This document shows positions 27,882-41,800 of a stretch of 64,000 nucleotides of DNA, one piece after another. The notes under the pieces were generated by a model. The model was not told the origin of the DNA, made no database searches, and saw only the letters and a program-made list of their open reading frames with translations. Position numbers and translations under genes: made by a program. Position 1 is the first letter of the stretch; each line of letters starts with the position of its first letter. This DNA is from Sapria himalayana (Eukaryota > Streptophyta > Magnoliopsida > Malpighiales > Rafflesiaceae). Location of the stretch: positions 214,228-278,227 of the forward strand of contig JAREIK010011498.1 of the NCBI GenBank assembly GCA_029783825.1, written 5' to 3'.

Positions 27882-27960
27882 ATTTGAGATTTAGGGTTTA
27901 TGGATTAGTGTTATAGTTTATGGTTTAAGGTTTATGATTTAAAGTTAGGGTTTATGGTTT
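27882..27960 (+). repeat. Degenerate telomere-like tract inside the non-satellite segment
   Basis: This is a run of words such as TTTAGGGTTTATGG, TAGTTTATGGTTTAAGG and TTAGGGTTTATGG, close to the plant telomere repeat TTTAGGG. It resembles the satellite's own telomere-like block in kind, but its flanks are unrelated to the satellite. It runs directly into T-runs at 27958-27966 and 27971-27979. Confidence 0.75.
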
Positions 27961-27998
27961 TTTTTTGTTATTTTTTTTTGGAAAATATACACTTTATT
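27958..27998 (-). promoter_or_regulatory. Minus-strand polyadenylation-like signal with A-run
   Basis: Read on the minus strand, AATAAA (27993-27998) is followed about 13 nt later by A-runs (27971-27979 and 27958-27966). This arrangement is what a retroposed polyadenylated transcript leaves behind, with its body to the right (towards 28930). It could also be a chance match, because A-runs are common here. Confidence 0.4.
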
Positions 27999-28534
27999 TA
28001 TCATTTAGGCACACAACTTGCAAGAGACTAAAAAGCGGACTAATTTAGGCCAGCCCACCAAATCCTATGCACCTTAATGATTTTATGCATAAAATAGATA
28101 AAAAAACATAAATACTAATAATTCCAAGAGTACGAATACAACTAAAATCACCTGGCATTCCCTGACTTCAGAATTGGCATTAAAACATTATGCGCACTGC
28201 GTCCTTTCCATTCAAATTTGTCCAAGCCTTTTGGAGGAATCTGAATGATGAACCATATTAAAACTATGCAAAGATAAGATTGTGCATGTGTGTGACATGC
28301 AACATCAAGCATTGGCCTATGACATTGCTATACAATGGAATACATGAAAAATTGAATACCCATAAATCCACAAGTCCATATCTATGGCACTTTGTCAATT
28401 CATTCTCACCAATGAATACTTCATTAGAGAACATACAAGATTGTGTGTGTGAGTATGTCATGATCCGTCTCTACAAGTAAATGGTGCATACAAAGTCCAA
28501 AATACAAATAAGACTACAAACATAAACTACAAGT

Positions 28535-28920
28535 TTGAATCTTTCGTTCCCGTGTGGCTGGTCTGGAATCCATTGCTTACCGGTCATGCTTGGTGATGCT
28601 TCGGATTTTGCTGACTCTCTAATTAATCATGGATTACCCGCTACTCCTGTTGGGCGATGGTTGGGTGGCCCTCTATGCTGCCTGATAGGGCTAGTGGGAC
28701 CCACTCCTAGCAACTCCTGGGTTTACTCCCGACCACTTTGCTCGGTCTCGTCAGTTGTCTGAATGTAATCATCCCAACTTGCTAGTGGGTCCCTCTACAA
28801 GATGGTGGGCCATACTTCTGGATGCTTCCAGGACTTGCTGGCCCCTCTAAATGCTACACCAAAATGGACAAGAATATGTGCACGTGTGTACTGTGGTCCG
28901 TTGCTATGTGTGTGTGGTTC
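28535..28920. other. G+C-richer stretch, unrecognised
   Basis: This is the part of the window outside the hAT element least like the satellite in composition. It contains related short words on both sides (CTAGTGGGACCCACTCC near 28690 and GCTAGTGGGTCCCTC near 28780) and open frames at 28535-28762 and 28802-28999 on the plus strand. The second frame runs into satellite, so it is not an old gene end. No domain is recognised on either strand. It may be a gene fragment or an LTR fragment. Confidence 0.4.
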
Positions 28921-29499
28921 AGTAGTATCAGGGTTTAGGAGTTTAGTAATTTTAGTATTTAGGTATTTTGTGGTTTATAGGTTGTATTTAAATAATTAAA
29001 TAACAAAAAAATTATTTTTATGATTTCTCTCATTTTCAAGGTTATAACCATAGAAAATATTATAATTTTAAATTTTTTTTCAAATGTTAATACAATATTT
29101 AATTATAATAATCATAAAAATTAAAAATCATGTAAATTCAATATAAATAATTTTATTGATCGATATTATAATACTGATCATAAAATAGATTAATAAACTA
29201 TTATTAATAAGATAAATATTAATTAAAATATATTTACTAAACATAAAATGATTCAAAATCAAGGTAAAATATATTACTAAATAATAATTTTTTATTTTTA
29301 AATTTTTGATTCTTTTTATAAGCTTATAAATTTTTTTGATGAAAATAAATTAATTAAATTATATTTGTCTCATTCATAATTTTATTTTGCAATTAATATT
29401 TCTATAAAAATAAACTAATAAATAATTAAAATGAATATTGAAATTATAACGAATACAAATAAAAATGAGATTTATGAGTAATTATTTCGGGTATACCAG

Positions 29500-29563
29500 T
29501 TTAATGGTTTAAGTATTTAGGAGTTTAGGAGTTTAGTGATTTAAGTGTTTAGGCATTTAGTAG
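29500..29563 (+). repeat. Degenerate telomere-like tract, plus-orientation example
   Basis: Words read TTAATGG, TTTAAGTA, TTTAGGAG, TTTAGGAG, TTTAGTGA, TTTAAGTG, TTTAGGCA and TTTAG. This is a clear 7-8-bp rhythm built on TTTAG with variable third to eighth bases. The matching tract is found before almost every palindrome in the plus-orientation blocks. Confidence 0.8.
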
Positions 29564-30753
29564 TTTTATGTTTTATTTAAATAATGAAATAACAAAAAAT
29601 AATTATTTTTCAAATTTTTTATCAATTTTGAAGGTTATAACCTTTATAAATATAATTATTTTAAAAAAATTATCAAAAGTGAATACAATATTTAGTTATA
29701 ATAAACTTAATAATTATATATCATGTAAATTAAAAATAAACAATTATATTGATAGATATTAATAAACTAATTATAAATATAAATATAATAATGATCAACA
29801 GATAAATTAATGAACTATTATTTATTGATAGATATTTATATATTATTTATATATACATAAACATTTAAAGATGGTTTAAATGTTTAGGTATTTAAGGGTT
29901 TTAGGGTTTTGGAGTTTTGGAGTTTAATGATTTAAGCGTTTAGGCATTTAGTAGTTTATAGGTTTTTTATAAACAATAAAATAACAAAATTTTTTTTGTG
30001 TGATTTTATCTCATTTTCAAAGATGATAAACTTTAAAAATATAAAAATTTTTAAATTATTTTCAAATGTAAATATAATATTTAGTTATAATAATATTTAT
30101 ACTTATAAATCATGTAAATTCAATATAAACAATTTTATTGATAAATATTATAATAATCATCAAAAAATAAATTTATAATCTAGTATTAATAAGATAGATA
30201 TCAATTAAAATATAATTACAAAACATAAAATGATTCAGAAGCAAAGCAAAATATATTACTATATAATAATTTTTTGTTTTGAAAATTTTTTTTCATTTAA
30301 AAAGTTTATGTATAATTTTTTGATGAAAAATAATTTTAATAAATCTTTTTGTCTAGCTCAATTTATTTTGTAATTAATATTTATATATAAAAAAACAAAT
30401 AAATAATTAAAATGAATATTTAAAATTATAATAAAAAAAATGAGATTTATTATTTATTATTTAGGGATACAATTTTAATTTAAATTAGATCTGTCTCACT
30501 AATAAATTATTTTCTAATTAATATTTCTATAAAAATAAACTGATAAATAATTAAAATAAAAATTTAAAATTATACTGAATAAAAATTAAAATGAGCTTTA
30601 TGATTTATTATTAATCTATACCAGTTTAATTGAATAAGTATTTAGAGGTTTCGTCGTTTAGTAGTTTAGCAATTTATGTTTTTAGGCTTTTAGTGGTTTA
30701 TAGGTTTTATTTAAAAAATAAAATAACAATACATATATTTTTATTATTTTTTG

Positions 30754-30785
30754 ATATTTTCAAAGGTTATAACCTTTGAAAATAT
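30754..30785. repeat. 32-bp perfect palindrome of a satellite monomer
   Basis: The arms 30754-30769 and 30770-30785 are exact reverse complements around the standard CAAAGGTTATAACCTTTG core. Symmetry breaks at the next pair (G30753 against A30786). Confidence 0.9.
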
Positions 30786-31287
30786 AATAATTTTTAAATT
30801 TTTTTCAAAAGTGAATAAATATTTACTTATAATAAACATAATAATTATATATCATATAAATTCAATATAAAAGATTTTATTGATAGATATTCTAATAATT
30901 ATCAAAAAATAAATTAAAAATCTATTATGAATAAGATTGATATTACTTAAAATATAATATCAAAACCTAAAATGATTCAAATGCAAAGCAAAATATATTA
31001 CTTAATAATAATTATTTGTTTTTAAATTTTTATTCTTTTTATATGCATATCTATTTTTTGATGAAAAATATTTTTAATAAATTATATTTTTAACTCATAA
31101 TTTATTTGATAATTAATATATATATATATATAAATAAAAAACTAAACAATCTAAATGATTTTTTTTAATTATAATGAAAACAAATAAAAATGGGATTTCT
31201 TAATTATTATTTACTGTATACTAGTTTAAAGGATTATCTATATAGGGGTATCAGAATTTTGTAGTTTAGTCATATAAGTGTTTAGGC

Positions 31288-31294
31288 ATTTAGT
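31288..31294 (+). repeat. Microhomology deletion junction removing a palindrome
   Basis: The telomere-like tract (GGCATTTAGT) joins directly to the region after the palindrome (CATAATAATG). ATTTAGT is shared by both parental sequences, so the junction looks like deletion between a 7-bp microhomology, with loss of the palindrome and its flanks. Confidence 0.65.
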
Positions 31295-34170
31295 CATAAT
31301 AATGTTTAAATTTATATATCATATAAATTCAATATAAACATTTTTATAGATAAATATTTTAATAATGATCAAAAAATAAATTAATAATCTATTATTAATA
31401 AGATAGATATTAAATAAAAATATAATTACGAAATCTTAAATGATTCAGAAGAAAAGCAAAATATATTACTATATAATAATTTTTTGTTCTGAAATTTGTT
31501 TATTTTAAAAAGTTTATTTATAATTTTTTGATGAAAAATAATTTATATAAATTATATTTATTTAACTGATAATTTATTTTGTAATTAATAATTATATAAA
31601 AATATACAAATAAATAATTAAAATGAATATTTAAAATTATAATGAAAAAAAAATGAGTTTTATTATTTATTATTTAGGGTATACAGGTTTAATTTAAATT
31701 AGATCTATTTAACGAATAATTTATTTTGTAATTAATATTTCTATTAAATAAACTGATAAATAGTTAAAATAAAAATTTATAATTAAACTGAATAAAAATT
31801 AAAATTAAATTTATGATTTATTATTAATCTATATAATTTTAATTGTTTAAGTATTTAAAGGTTTTGTCATTTAGGAGTTTAGCGATTTATGCATTAGGCA
31901 TTTAGTGGTTTATAGGTTTTATTTAAACAATAAAATAAAAAAAAATTTCGTAATTTTTCTCATTTTCATAAGTCATAACCTTTGAAAATATAATAATATT
32001 TAAAATTTTTTGAAATGTGTATACAATATTTAGATATAATAATATTAATAATTATATATCATATAAATTCTATATAAATAATTTTATTGATAGATATTAT
32101 AATATAATCAAAAATTAAATTAATAAACTATTAATAATAAGATAGATATTAATATAAAAATATTTACAAAACCCAAATTGATTCAAAATTAAAGTAAAAT
32201 ATATTACTTAATAATAATTTTTAATTTTTTAATTTATACTTATTATATAAGCGTAAATACTTTTATTGATTAAAAAAATTATTAAAATTATAATTCTCGC
32301 ACTCATAATTTATTTTGTAATAAATATTTCTATAGAAATAAACTAATTAATAATTAAAATTAAAATTTAAACTTATAATAAATAGAAATAAAAATTATAT
32401 TTATTAATTATTAAGTAGTATATAATGGTTTAATGGTTTATGTATTTAGGCATTACGAGTTTTAGTTGTTTACTGATTTAACTGTGTATGCATTTAGTAG
32501 GTTATAGGTTTTATTTTATAAATAAATAAACAAAAAATTTATTTTTATTATTTTTTGATATTTTCGAATGTTATAACCTTTGAAATTATAATAATTTTTA
32601 AATTTTTTTCAAAAGTGAATTCAATATATAGTTATAATAATCATTATATTTATATTCCATATCAATTCAATATAAATAATTTTATTGATATATATTCTAA
32701 AAATGATCAAAAAATAAATTAATAATCTATTATTAATAAGATAGATATCAATTAAAATAGAATTACAAAACCTAAAATGATTCAGAAGTAAAGCAAAATA
32801 TATTACTATATAATAAATTTTTGTTTTGAAATTTTTTCTACTTTTTATAAGTTTATCTATATTTTTTGATAAAAATTAATTTATATAAATTATATTTGTC
32901 TAATTCATAATTTATATTGTAATTACTATTTCATAAAAATAAATGAATAAATAATTAAAATTAATATTTTAAATTATAATGAAAAAGATTATATTGAGAT
33001 TTATTATTTATTATTTAGGGTATACCAGTTTAAAAGGATTATCTATTTATGGTTTTCAATTTTCGGAGTTATTGAGTTAAGTGTTTAGGCATTTAGTAGT
33101 TTATAAGATTTATTTTAACAATGAAATAACAAAAAAATTATTTTTCATATTTTCTGAAATTTTCAAAGGTTATAACCTTTGAAAATATAATAATTTTAAA
33201 TTTTTTAAAAAAGTGAAAACAATATTTAGTAATAATAATCATTATAATTATATATAATATAAACTAAATATAAATAATTTTATTGATAGATATGATATAA
33301 ATTATCAAAAAATAAATTAATATGCTTTTATTAATATAATATATATAAATTAAAATATAATTGCAAAACCTAAAATTATTCAAAATCAAAGTAAAATTTA
33401 TTACCAAATAATAATTTTTTTTTTAGTTTTTTCATCTTTTTATAAGCTTATATGTTTTTTTGATGAAAGATAAATTATTTAAATTATATTTAAGGTTTAC
33501 GAGTTTAATGTTTTAAGCATTTAGGTGCTTTTGTGTTTAGAAGTTTATAGATTTAAGTGTTTAGTCATTTAGTGGTCTATAAGTTTTATTTCGACAATGA
33601 TATAACAAAAAGTTTATTTTTATTTTTTTTTAATTTTTGAAGGTTATAACCTTTGAAAATATAAAAATTTCTAAATTTTTTTCAAATGTAAATATAATAG
33701 TTAGTTATAATAATCATAATAAATATAAGTCATTTAAATTAAATATAAATAATCACATTACTAGATATTATAATAATGATCAAAAAATAAATTAATAAAT
33801 TATTATTAATAAGATAAATATTATTTAAAATATATTTTCAAAATATAAATTTATTCAAAATCAAAGTATATATTACTAAATAATAATTTTTTTAATATTT
33901 TGCTTTTTTTATAAGTTTATATTTTTGTTATTAAAAATAAATTATTTAAAATATATTTGTCTTCCTCATAATTTATTTTGTAATTTATAATTCTATAAAA
34001 ATAAACTAATAAATAATTAATATAAATATTTAAAATTATAATGAATATGAATAAATTTGAGATTTATTATTTATTATTCAGGATGTACACGTTTAATGGT
34101 TTAAGTATTTAGGTGTTTTGATGTTTACTCATTTAAGTGCTTATGCCTTATGTTATTTTATGAAATTTTA

Positions 34171-34186
34171 GAAGGTTATAACCTTC
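34171..34186. repeat. Palindrome variant GAAGGTTATAACCTTC
   Basis: Both arms carry the outer change (GAAGG and CCTTC), giving a 16-bp perfect dyad. Most other plus-orientation copies with GAAGG on the left keep CCTTTG on the right. Immediately upstream, at about 34149, the telomere-like tract is truncated by a deletion. Confidence 0.75.
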
Positions 34187-37100
34187 GAAAATATAATAAT
34201 TTTTAATTTTTTTTAAAATGTGAATATAATAGTTAGTTATAAAAATCTTGATAATTATATATAATGTAAAATCAATATAAATAATTTTATTAATAGATAT
34301 TATAATAATAATCAATAAATAAATTAATAAACTATTATTAATTAGAATGATATAATTCAAAATATAATTGCAAAATCTAAAATTATTCAAAATTAAATTA
34401 AAATAAATTACTAAATAATAATATTTTGTTTTAAAAATTTTGCATCTTTTTATGATCTTATATTTTTTTGATGAAAAATAAATTATTTAAATTATATCCA
34501 TCTCACTAATAATTTAATTTGTAATTAATATTTTTATAAAAATAAACTGATAAATAATTAAAACGAATATTTAAAATTATAATGAATACTAATAAAAATG
34601 ATATTTATTATTTAGAGTATACTAATTTAAAGGCTTATGTATTTATGGGCTTCGGGGTTTAGGAGTTTAGTCATTAAGAATTTAGGTATTTTGTGGTTTA
34701 TAAATTTTTTTTAAAAATCTAATAACAAAAAATTTATTTTTTTATTTTTTCTTAATTTCAAAAGTTATAACCTTTGAAAACTTAATAATTTTTAAATTTT
34801 TTTTAAATGTGAAAATATTATTTTGTCATAATAATCTATATAATTATTTATTATGTAAATTCAATATAAATAATTATTTTATTGATAATATGATGACGAT
34901 AATAAAATAAATTAATAAATTATTATTAATAAGATAGATATTAAATAAAATTTATTTGCAAAACCTAAAATGATTCAAAATGAAAGTAAAACATATTAAT
35001 AAGATATATACTATTATTAATAAGATAAAAAATATAGGTTTAAAATATTATATATTCAGGAGTTTTGGGATTTAAGAATTTACTGATTTAAGTGTTTAGG
35101 CATTTAGTAATTTATAGGTTTTATTTAAAAAATAAAATAACAAAAATTTTTTTTTGTTATTTGTTCTCATTTTTGAAGGATATAACCTTTGAAACTATAC
35201 AATTTTTATATTTTTTAAAAATGTGAATACTATATTTAGTTATGATAATCTTAATAATTATATATCATGTAAATTTAATATAAACAATTATATTGATAAA
35301 TATTATAATAATGATCATACAAAAGATTAATAAACAATTATTAATAAAATAAATATTGTTTAAAATATATTTGCAAAACCTAAAATGATTGAAAATCAAA
35401 GTGAAATATTTTACTAAATATTAATTTTAAATTTTTAAATTTTTTTATCCATTTATAAGCTTATATATTTTTTGATGAAAAATAAATTATTTAAATTATA
35501 TTTGTCTCACTATTAATTTATCTTTTTATTTATATTTCTATAATTATAAACTAATAAATAATTAAAATGTATATATAAAATTATAATGAATACTAATAAA
35601 AATGATATTTATGATTAATTATTTAGGGTATACCTATTTAATGGTTTATGTTTATTGTGGTTTTTGGGTTTATGAGTATATTGATTTATATGTTTACACA
35701 TTTAGGCGTTTATAGGTTTTATTTAATCAATGAAATAACAAAAAATTTATTTTAATGAATTTTCGTGATTTTCAAAGGTTATAACCTTTGAAAATATAAT
35801 ATTTTTTAATAGTTCTAAAATATGAATACAATACTTAGTTATAATAATCTTAAGAATTATATTTGATATAAATTCAATATAAAAAATTTTATTAATATAT
35901 ATTATTTTGATCATCAAAAAATAAATTAATAAACTATTATTAATAAGATAGATATTAATTAAAATATATTTGTAGAACCCAAAATAATTCAAAATCAAAG
36001 TAAATTATATTACAAAATAAAATTTTAATTTTTTGAAATTTTGTTTATATTTATAAGCTTATATTTTTTTTCGTAAAAAATAATTTATTTAAATTATATA
36101 TGTGTCACTCAGTATTTATTTTTAATTAATATTTCAATAAAAATAAACTAAAAATTAATTAAAATGAATATTTAAAATTATAATGAATACAAATAAAAAT
36201 GAGATTTATTATTTATTATTTAGGTTATATAGGGTTAATTGTTTAAGTATATAGGGGGGTTTGGTGATTAGGAGTCTAGAGATTTAAATGTTTATGCATT
36301 TAGTGGTTTATAAGTTTTATTTAAATAATAAAATAATAATAAAATTATTTTTGTGATTTATTATCATTTTTGAAGGTTATTACCTTTGAAAATATAATAA
36401 TTTTTAAATTTTTTTCAAACGTAAATATAATATATAGTTATAATAATATTAATAATTATAAGACATTTAAATTGAATATAAATAATTTTATTGTTAGATA
36501 TTATAAACTTGCTCAAATAATAAATTAATATACTATTCTTAATAAGAATGATTGCAATTAAAATATAATTACAAAACCTATATATAATCATTCAAAATCA
36601 AAGTAAAATATATTACTAAATAATAATTTTATAATTAAAACAAATAAATATCAAATAAAAATGATTCAAAATATATTACTAAATAAAATTTTATAATACA
36701 GATATTCAAAAAAAACTAAAAATCAAAATAATTTTTTAAATTTATAATGAAAAAAAATAAAAATGAGATTTATTAATTATTATTTAGTGTATACCGGTTT
36801 AAAGGATTATCTATATACGGGTATCGGTATTTTGTAGTTTAGTGATTTAAGTGTTTAGGCATTTAGTGGTGTATTGGTTTTATTTAAACAGAGAAATAAT
36901 AAATAAAAATATTTTTTTTATTTTTTTCACATTTTCAAAGGTTATAACCTTTGAAAATATAATAATTTTAAATTTTTTATCAAAAGTGAATATAATATTT
37001 AGTCATAATAATCATTATATTTATATATCATATAAGTTTTACATAAACATTTTTATTGATAAATATTCTAATAATGATCAAAAAATAAATTAATAATCTA

Positions 37101-40100
37101 TTATTAATAAGATATATATCATTTAAAATATAATTACAAATATTAAAATGATTCAAAAGCTAAGCAAAATATATTACTATATAATGAGTTTTTGTTTTGG
37201 AATTCGTTTTTAAAAATTTATCTATATTTTTTTTGATTAAAAATAATTTAAATAAATTATATTTGTTTAACTCATAATTTATTTTGTAATTAATATTTAT
37301 ATAAAAATATACAAATAAATAATTAAAATGAATATTTAAAATATAATGAAGAAAAAATAAGTTTTATTATTTATTATTTAGGGTATACCTGTTTAATTTA
37401 AATTAAATCTTTCTAACTAATAATTTATTTTGTAATATATATTTCTTTAAAATAAATTGATAAATAATTAATAAAAATTTAAAATTTAACTAAATAAAAA
37501 TTAAAATAAAATTTATGAATTATTATTAATGTATACCAGTTTAATTTTTTAAGTATTTAGAGGTTTTGTCATTTAAGAGTTTAGTGATTTATGTTTTTAG
37601 GCATTTATCAGTTTATAGGTTTTATTTAAACAATAAAATAATAAAAAAAATTTGTAATTTTTTTTTGCATTTTCATAGGTCATAACCGTTGAAAATATAA
37701 TAATATTTAATATTTTTTGAAATGTGAATATAATATTTAGTTATAATAATATTAATAATTATATATCATATAAATTCAATATAAACAGTTTTATTGATAG
37801 ATATTATAATAATGATCAAAAATTAAATTAATAAACTATTAATAATAAGATCGATATTAATTAAAAAATATTTACAAAACCCAAATTGATTCAATATTAA
37901 AGTAAAATATATTACTTAATAATAATTTTTAATTTTTAAATTTTTACTTATTTTATAAGGGTAAATATTTTTATTGATTAAAAATAAATTATTTAAATTA
38001 TATTTCTCGCACTCATACTTTATTTTGTAATAAATATTTCTATAAAAATAAACTAATAAAAAATTAAAATGAATATTTAAAATTATAATAAATAGAAATG
38101 AAAATTAGATATTTTAATTATTAAGTAATATATAGCTGTTTAATGGTTTATGTATTTAGGCATTACGAGGTTTAATAGTTTACTTATTTAACTGTGTATG
38201 CATTTAGTGGTTATAGGTTTTATTTAAAAAATAAATAAACAACAAATTTATTTTTATGATTTTTTGATTTTTTCAAATGTTACAACCTTTGAAAATATAA
38301 TAATTTTTAAATTTTCTTCAAAAGTGAATTCAATTTTTAGTTATAATAATCATTATATTTATATATCATAAAAATTCAATATAAATAATTTTATTGAAAA
38401 ATATTTTAATAATGATCAAAAAAATAAATTAATAATCTATTATTAATGAGATAGATATCAATTAAAATATAATTACAAAAAAATGATTCAGAAGGAAAGC
38501 AAAATATATTACTATATAATAAATTTTTGTTTTGAAATTTTTTCTTCTTTTTATAAGTTTATCTATATTTTTTGATGAAAAATAATTTATATAAATTATA
38601 TTTGTCTAACTTATAATTTTTATTGTTATTAATATTTAATAAAAATAAACGAATAAATAATTAAAATGAATATTTTAAATTATAATGAAAAAAATAATAT
38701 TGAGATTTATTATTTATTATTTAGGGTATACCAGTTTAAAAGGATTATCTTTTTAGGGTTTTAGAGATTTAGGAGTTATTGATTTAAGTGTTTAGGTATT
38801 TAGTGGTTTATAGGATTTATTTAAATAATGATAAACCAAAAAAAATTATTTTATATATTTACTCACAATTTCAAAGGTTATAACCTTTGAAAATATAATA
38901 ATTTTAAATTTTTTAAAAATGTGAATACAATATTTTGTAATAATAATCATTATAATTATATATAATCTAAACAAAATATAAAGAATTTTATTGATATATA
39001 TTAAATCAATTATCAAAAAATAAATTAATATGCTATTATTAATATGATAGATATAAATTAAAATATAATTGCAAAATCTAAAATTATTCAAAATCAAACT
39101 AAAATTTATTAATAAATAATAAATTTTTTTTAGTTTTTGCTTCTTTTTATAAGCATATATATTTTTTTTGATGAAAAATAAATTATTTAAATTAAATTTG
39201 TATCACTCATAATTTATTTTGTAATTAATATTTTAATAAATTATTTAACTTATAATTAAGGTTTATTTTGTAATTAATAATTATTTAACTTATTTTGTGT
39301 TAAGGAGTTTAGAGATTTAAGTGTTTAGGGATTTAGTATTTTATAAGTTTTATTTAAACAATGATATAGCAAAAAATTTATTTATTTTATTTTTTCTAAT
39401 TTTTGAAGGTTATATCATTTGATAATATAATAATTTTTAATTTTTTTTCAAATGTAAATATAATATTTATTTATAATAATCTTTAAAATATAAGTCATTT
39501 AAATTCAATATAAATAATTACATTGCTAGATATTATAATAATGATCAAAAAATAAATTAATAAACTATTATTAATAAAATAGGTATTATTTAAAAAGTAT
39601 TTGCAAAATCGAAATTTATTCAAATCAAATTAAAATATATTACTAAATAATAATTTTTTTAATGTTTTGCTTTTTTTATATGTTTATAATTTTGTTATTA
39701 AAAGTAAATTATTTAAATTATATTTGTCTTCCACATAATTTATTTTGTAATTTATAATTCTATAATAATAAACTATAAATAATTAAAATGAATATTTAAA
39801 ATTATAATGAACACAAATAAAATTGAGATTTATTATTTATTTTTTAGGATATACCAGTTTAATCGTTTAAGTATTAAGGTTTTTTATGGTTTAGAAGTTT
39901 AGTTATTTAATTGTTTAGACCGTTAGTGAATTAATTATTTAGACCTTTATTGATTTATAGTTTTTATTTTAAGAATGGAAAAACAAAAAATTTAGTTTTT
40001 TGATTATTTTTAATTTTTGAAGGTTGTAACCTTTGAAAATATAATAATTTTTAATTTTTTAAATGTGAATATAATATTTAGTTATAATAATCTTAATAAT

Positions 40101-41800
40101 TATATATAATGTAAACTCAATATAAATAATTTTATTGATAGATATTATAATAATTATCAATAAATAAATTAATAAATTAGTATTTATAAGATTGATATAA
40201 ATTAAAATATAATTGTAAAATCTAAAATGATTCAAAATCAAAATAAGATATATTACAAAATAATAATTAATTATTTTTAAAATTTTCCTTTTTTTATCAT
40301 CATTTTTTAATTATAAATAAATTATTTAAACTATATATGTCGCACTAATATTTTATTTAGTAATTAATATTTCAATAAAAATAAACTGATAAATAATTAA
40401 AATGAATATTTAAAATTATAATGAATTCTAATAAAAATTAGATTTATGATAAATTATTTGGACTATACTAATTTAATGTTTTAAGTATTTATGGGGTTCG
40501 GGGTTTAAAAGTTTAGTCATTTAGTGGTTTATATGTTTTATATAAAAAATAAAATAACAAAAAATTTAATTTAGTTATTTTTTCTCATTATTGAAGGTTA
40601 TAAACTTTGAAAATATAATAATTTTTAAATTTTTTTAACAAGCGAATATAATATGAAGTTATAATAATAATTATTATTATATATCATATAAATTCAATAT
40701 AAACAATTTTATTGATATATATTATAATAATGATCATAAAATAGTAATAAACAATTAATAAGAATATAAATATTCTTTAAAATATATTTACAAAACCTAA
40801 AATGATTCAAAATCAAAGTTAAATATTTTACGAAATATTAATTTTAAATTTTTAAATTTTTGTATCCATTTATAAGCCTATATATTTTTTGAAGGAAAAT
40901 AAAATATTTAAATTTTATTTTCACGCTAATAATTTATTTTTTAATTTATATTTCTATAAAAATAAACTAATAAATAATTAAAATGTATATTTAAAATTAT
41001 AATGAATACTAATAAAAATGAGATTTATGATTTATTATTTAGGGTATAACTATTTAATTGTTTATGTTTTTTGTGGTTTTGGGGTTAATGAGTTTATTGA
41101 TTTATATGTTTACACATTTAGGTGTTTATAGGTTTTATTTAATCAAAGGAATAACAAAAAATTTATTTTTATGAGTTTTTGTGATTTTCAAATGTTATAA
41201 CCTTTAAAATAATAATAATTTTTTAATTATTATAAAATATGAATACAATACATAGTTATAATAATCTTAAAAATTATATTTGTTGTAAATTCAATATATA
41301 AAAATTTACTAATATATATTATTATAATGATCAAAAAATAAAATAATAAACTATTATTAATAAGATAGATATTAATTAAAATATATTTGCAGAAACCAAA
41401 ATAATTCAAAATCAAAGTAAATTATATTACTAAATACAATTTTAAAATTTTGAAATTTTGTTTATTTTTATAAGCATATTTTTTTCATAAAAAAAATTAT
41501 TTAAATTATATGTCTCACTCATTATTTATTTTGAAATTAATATTTCTATAAAAATAAACTAAAAAATAATTAAAATGAATATTTAAAATTATAATGAATA
41601 CAAATAAAAATGAGATTTATTATTTATTTTATAGGTTATATAGGTTTAATGGTTTATGTATTTTGGGGATTTTTGGGTTTAGGAGTCTAGAGATTTAAAT
41701 ATTTAGGCATTTAGTGGTTTATAAGTTTTATTAAAATAATAAAATAATAAAATAATAAAACAATAAAAAAAATATTTTTGTTATTTTTATCATTTTTGAA

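Larger units (their letters stand above)
26780..28930. other. Non-satellite segment interrupting the array; origin unknown
   Basis: Composition changes sharply from satellite to ordinary mixed sequence at about 26780 and back at about 28930, where a telomere-like block resumes (GGGTTTAGGAGTTTAG). The satellite on the two sides does not rejoin exactly: about 70 bp of a monomer, from the ATACTGAAT region to the start of the telomere-like block, is missing, and I see no target duplication. Open frames of up to 79 codons (for example 27459-27698 minus, 28264-28461 minus, 28280-28480 plus and 28535-28762 plus) match nothing I recognise. The ends read TG...CA, which would suit a solo LTR, but without a duplication this is weak. 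It may be a transposon fragment, a retroposed transcript or filler DNA from break repair. Confidence 0.7.

Noticed and set aside
26780..28930. Solo LTR, suggested by TG...CA ends
   Set aside because: No target duplication was found, the ends do not form an inverted repeat beyond TG/CA, and about 70 bp of satellite is missing at the site. Kept as an unidentified segment.
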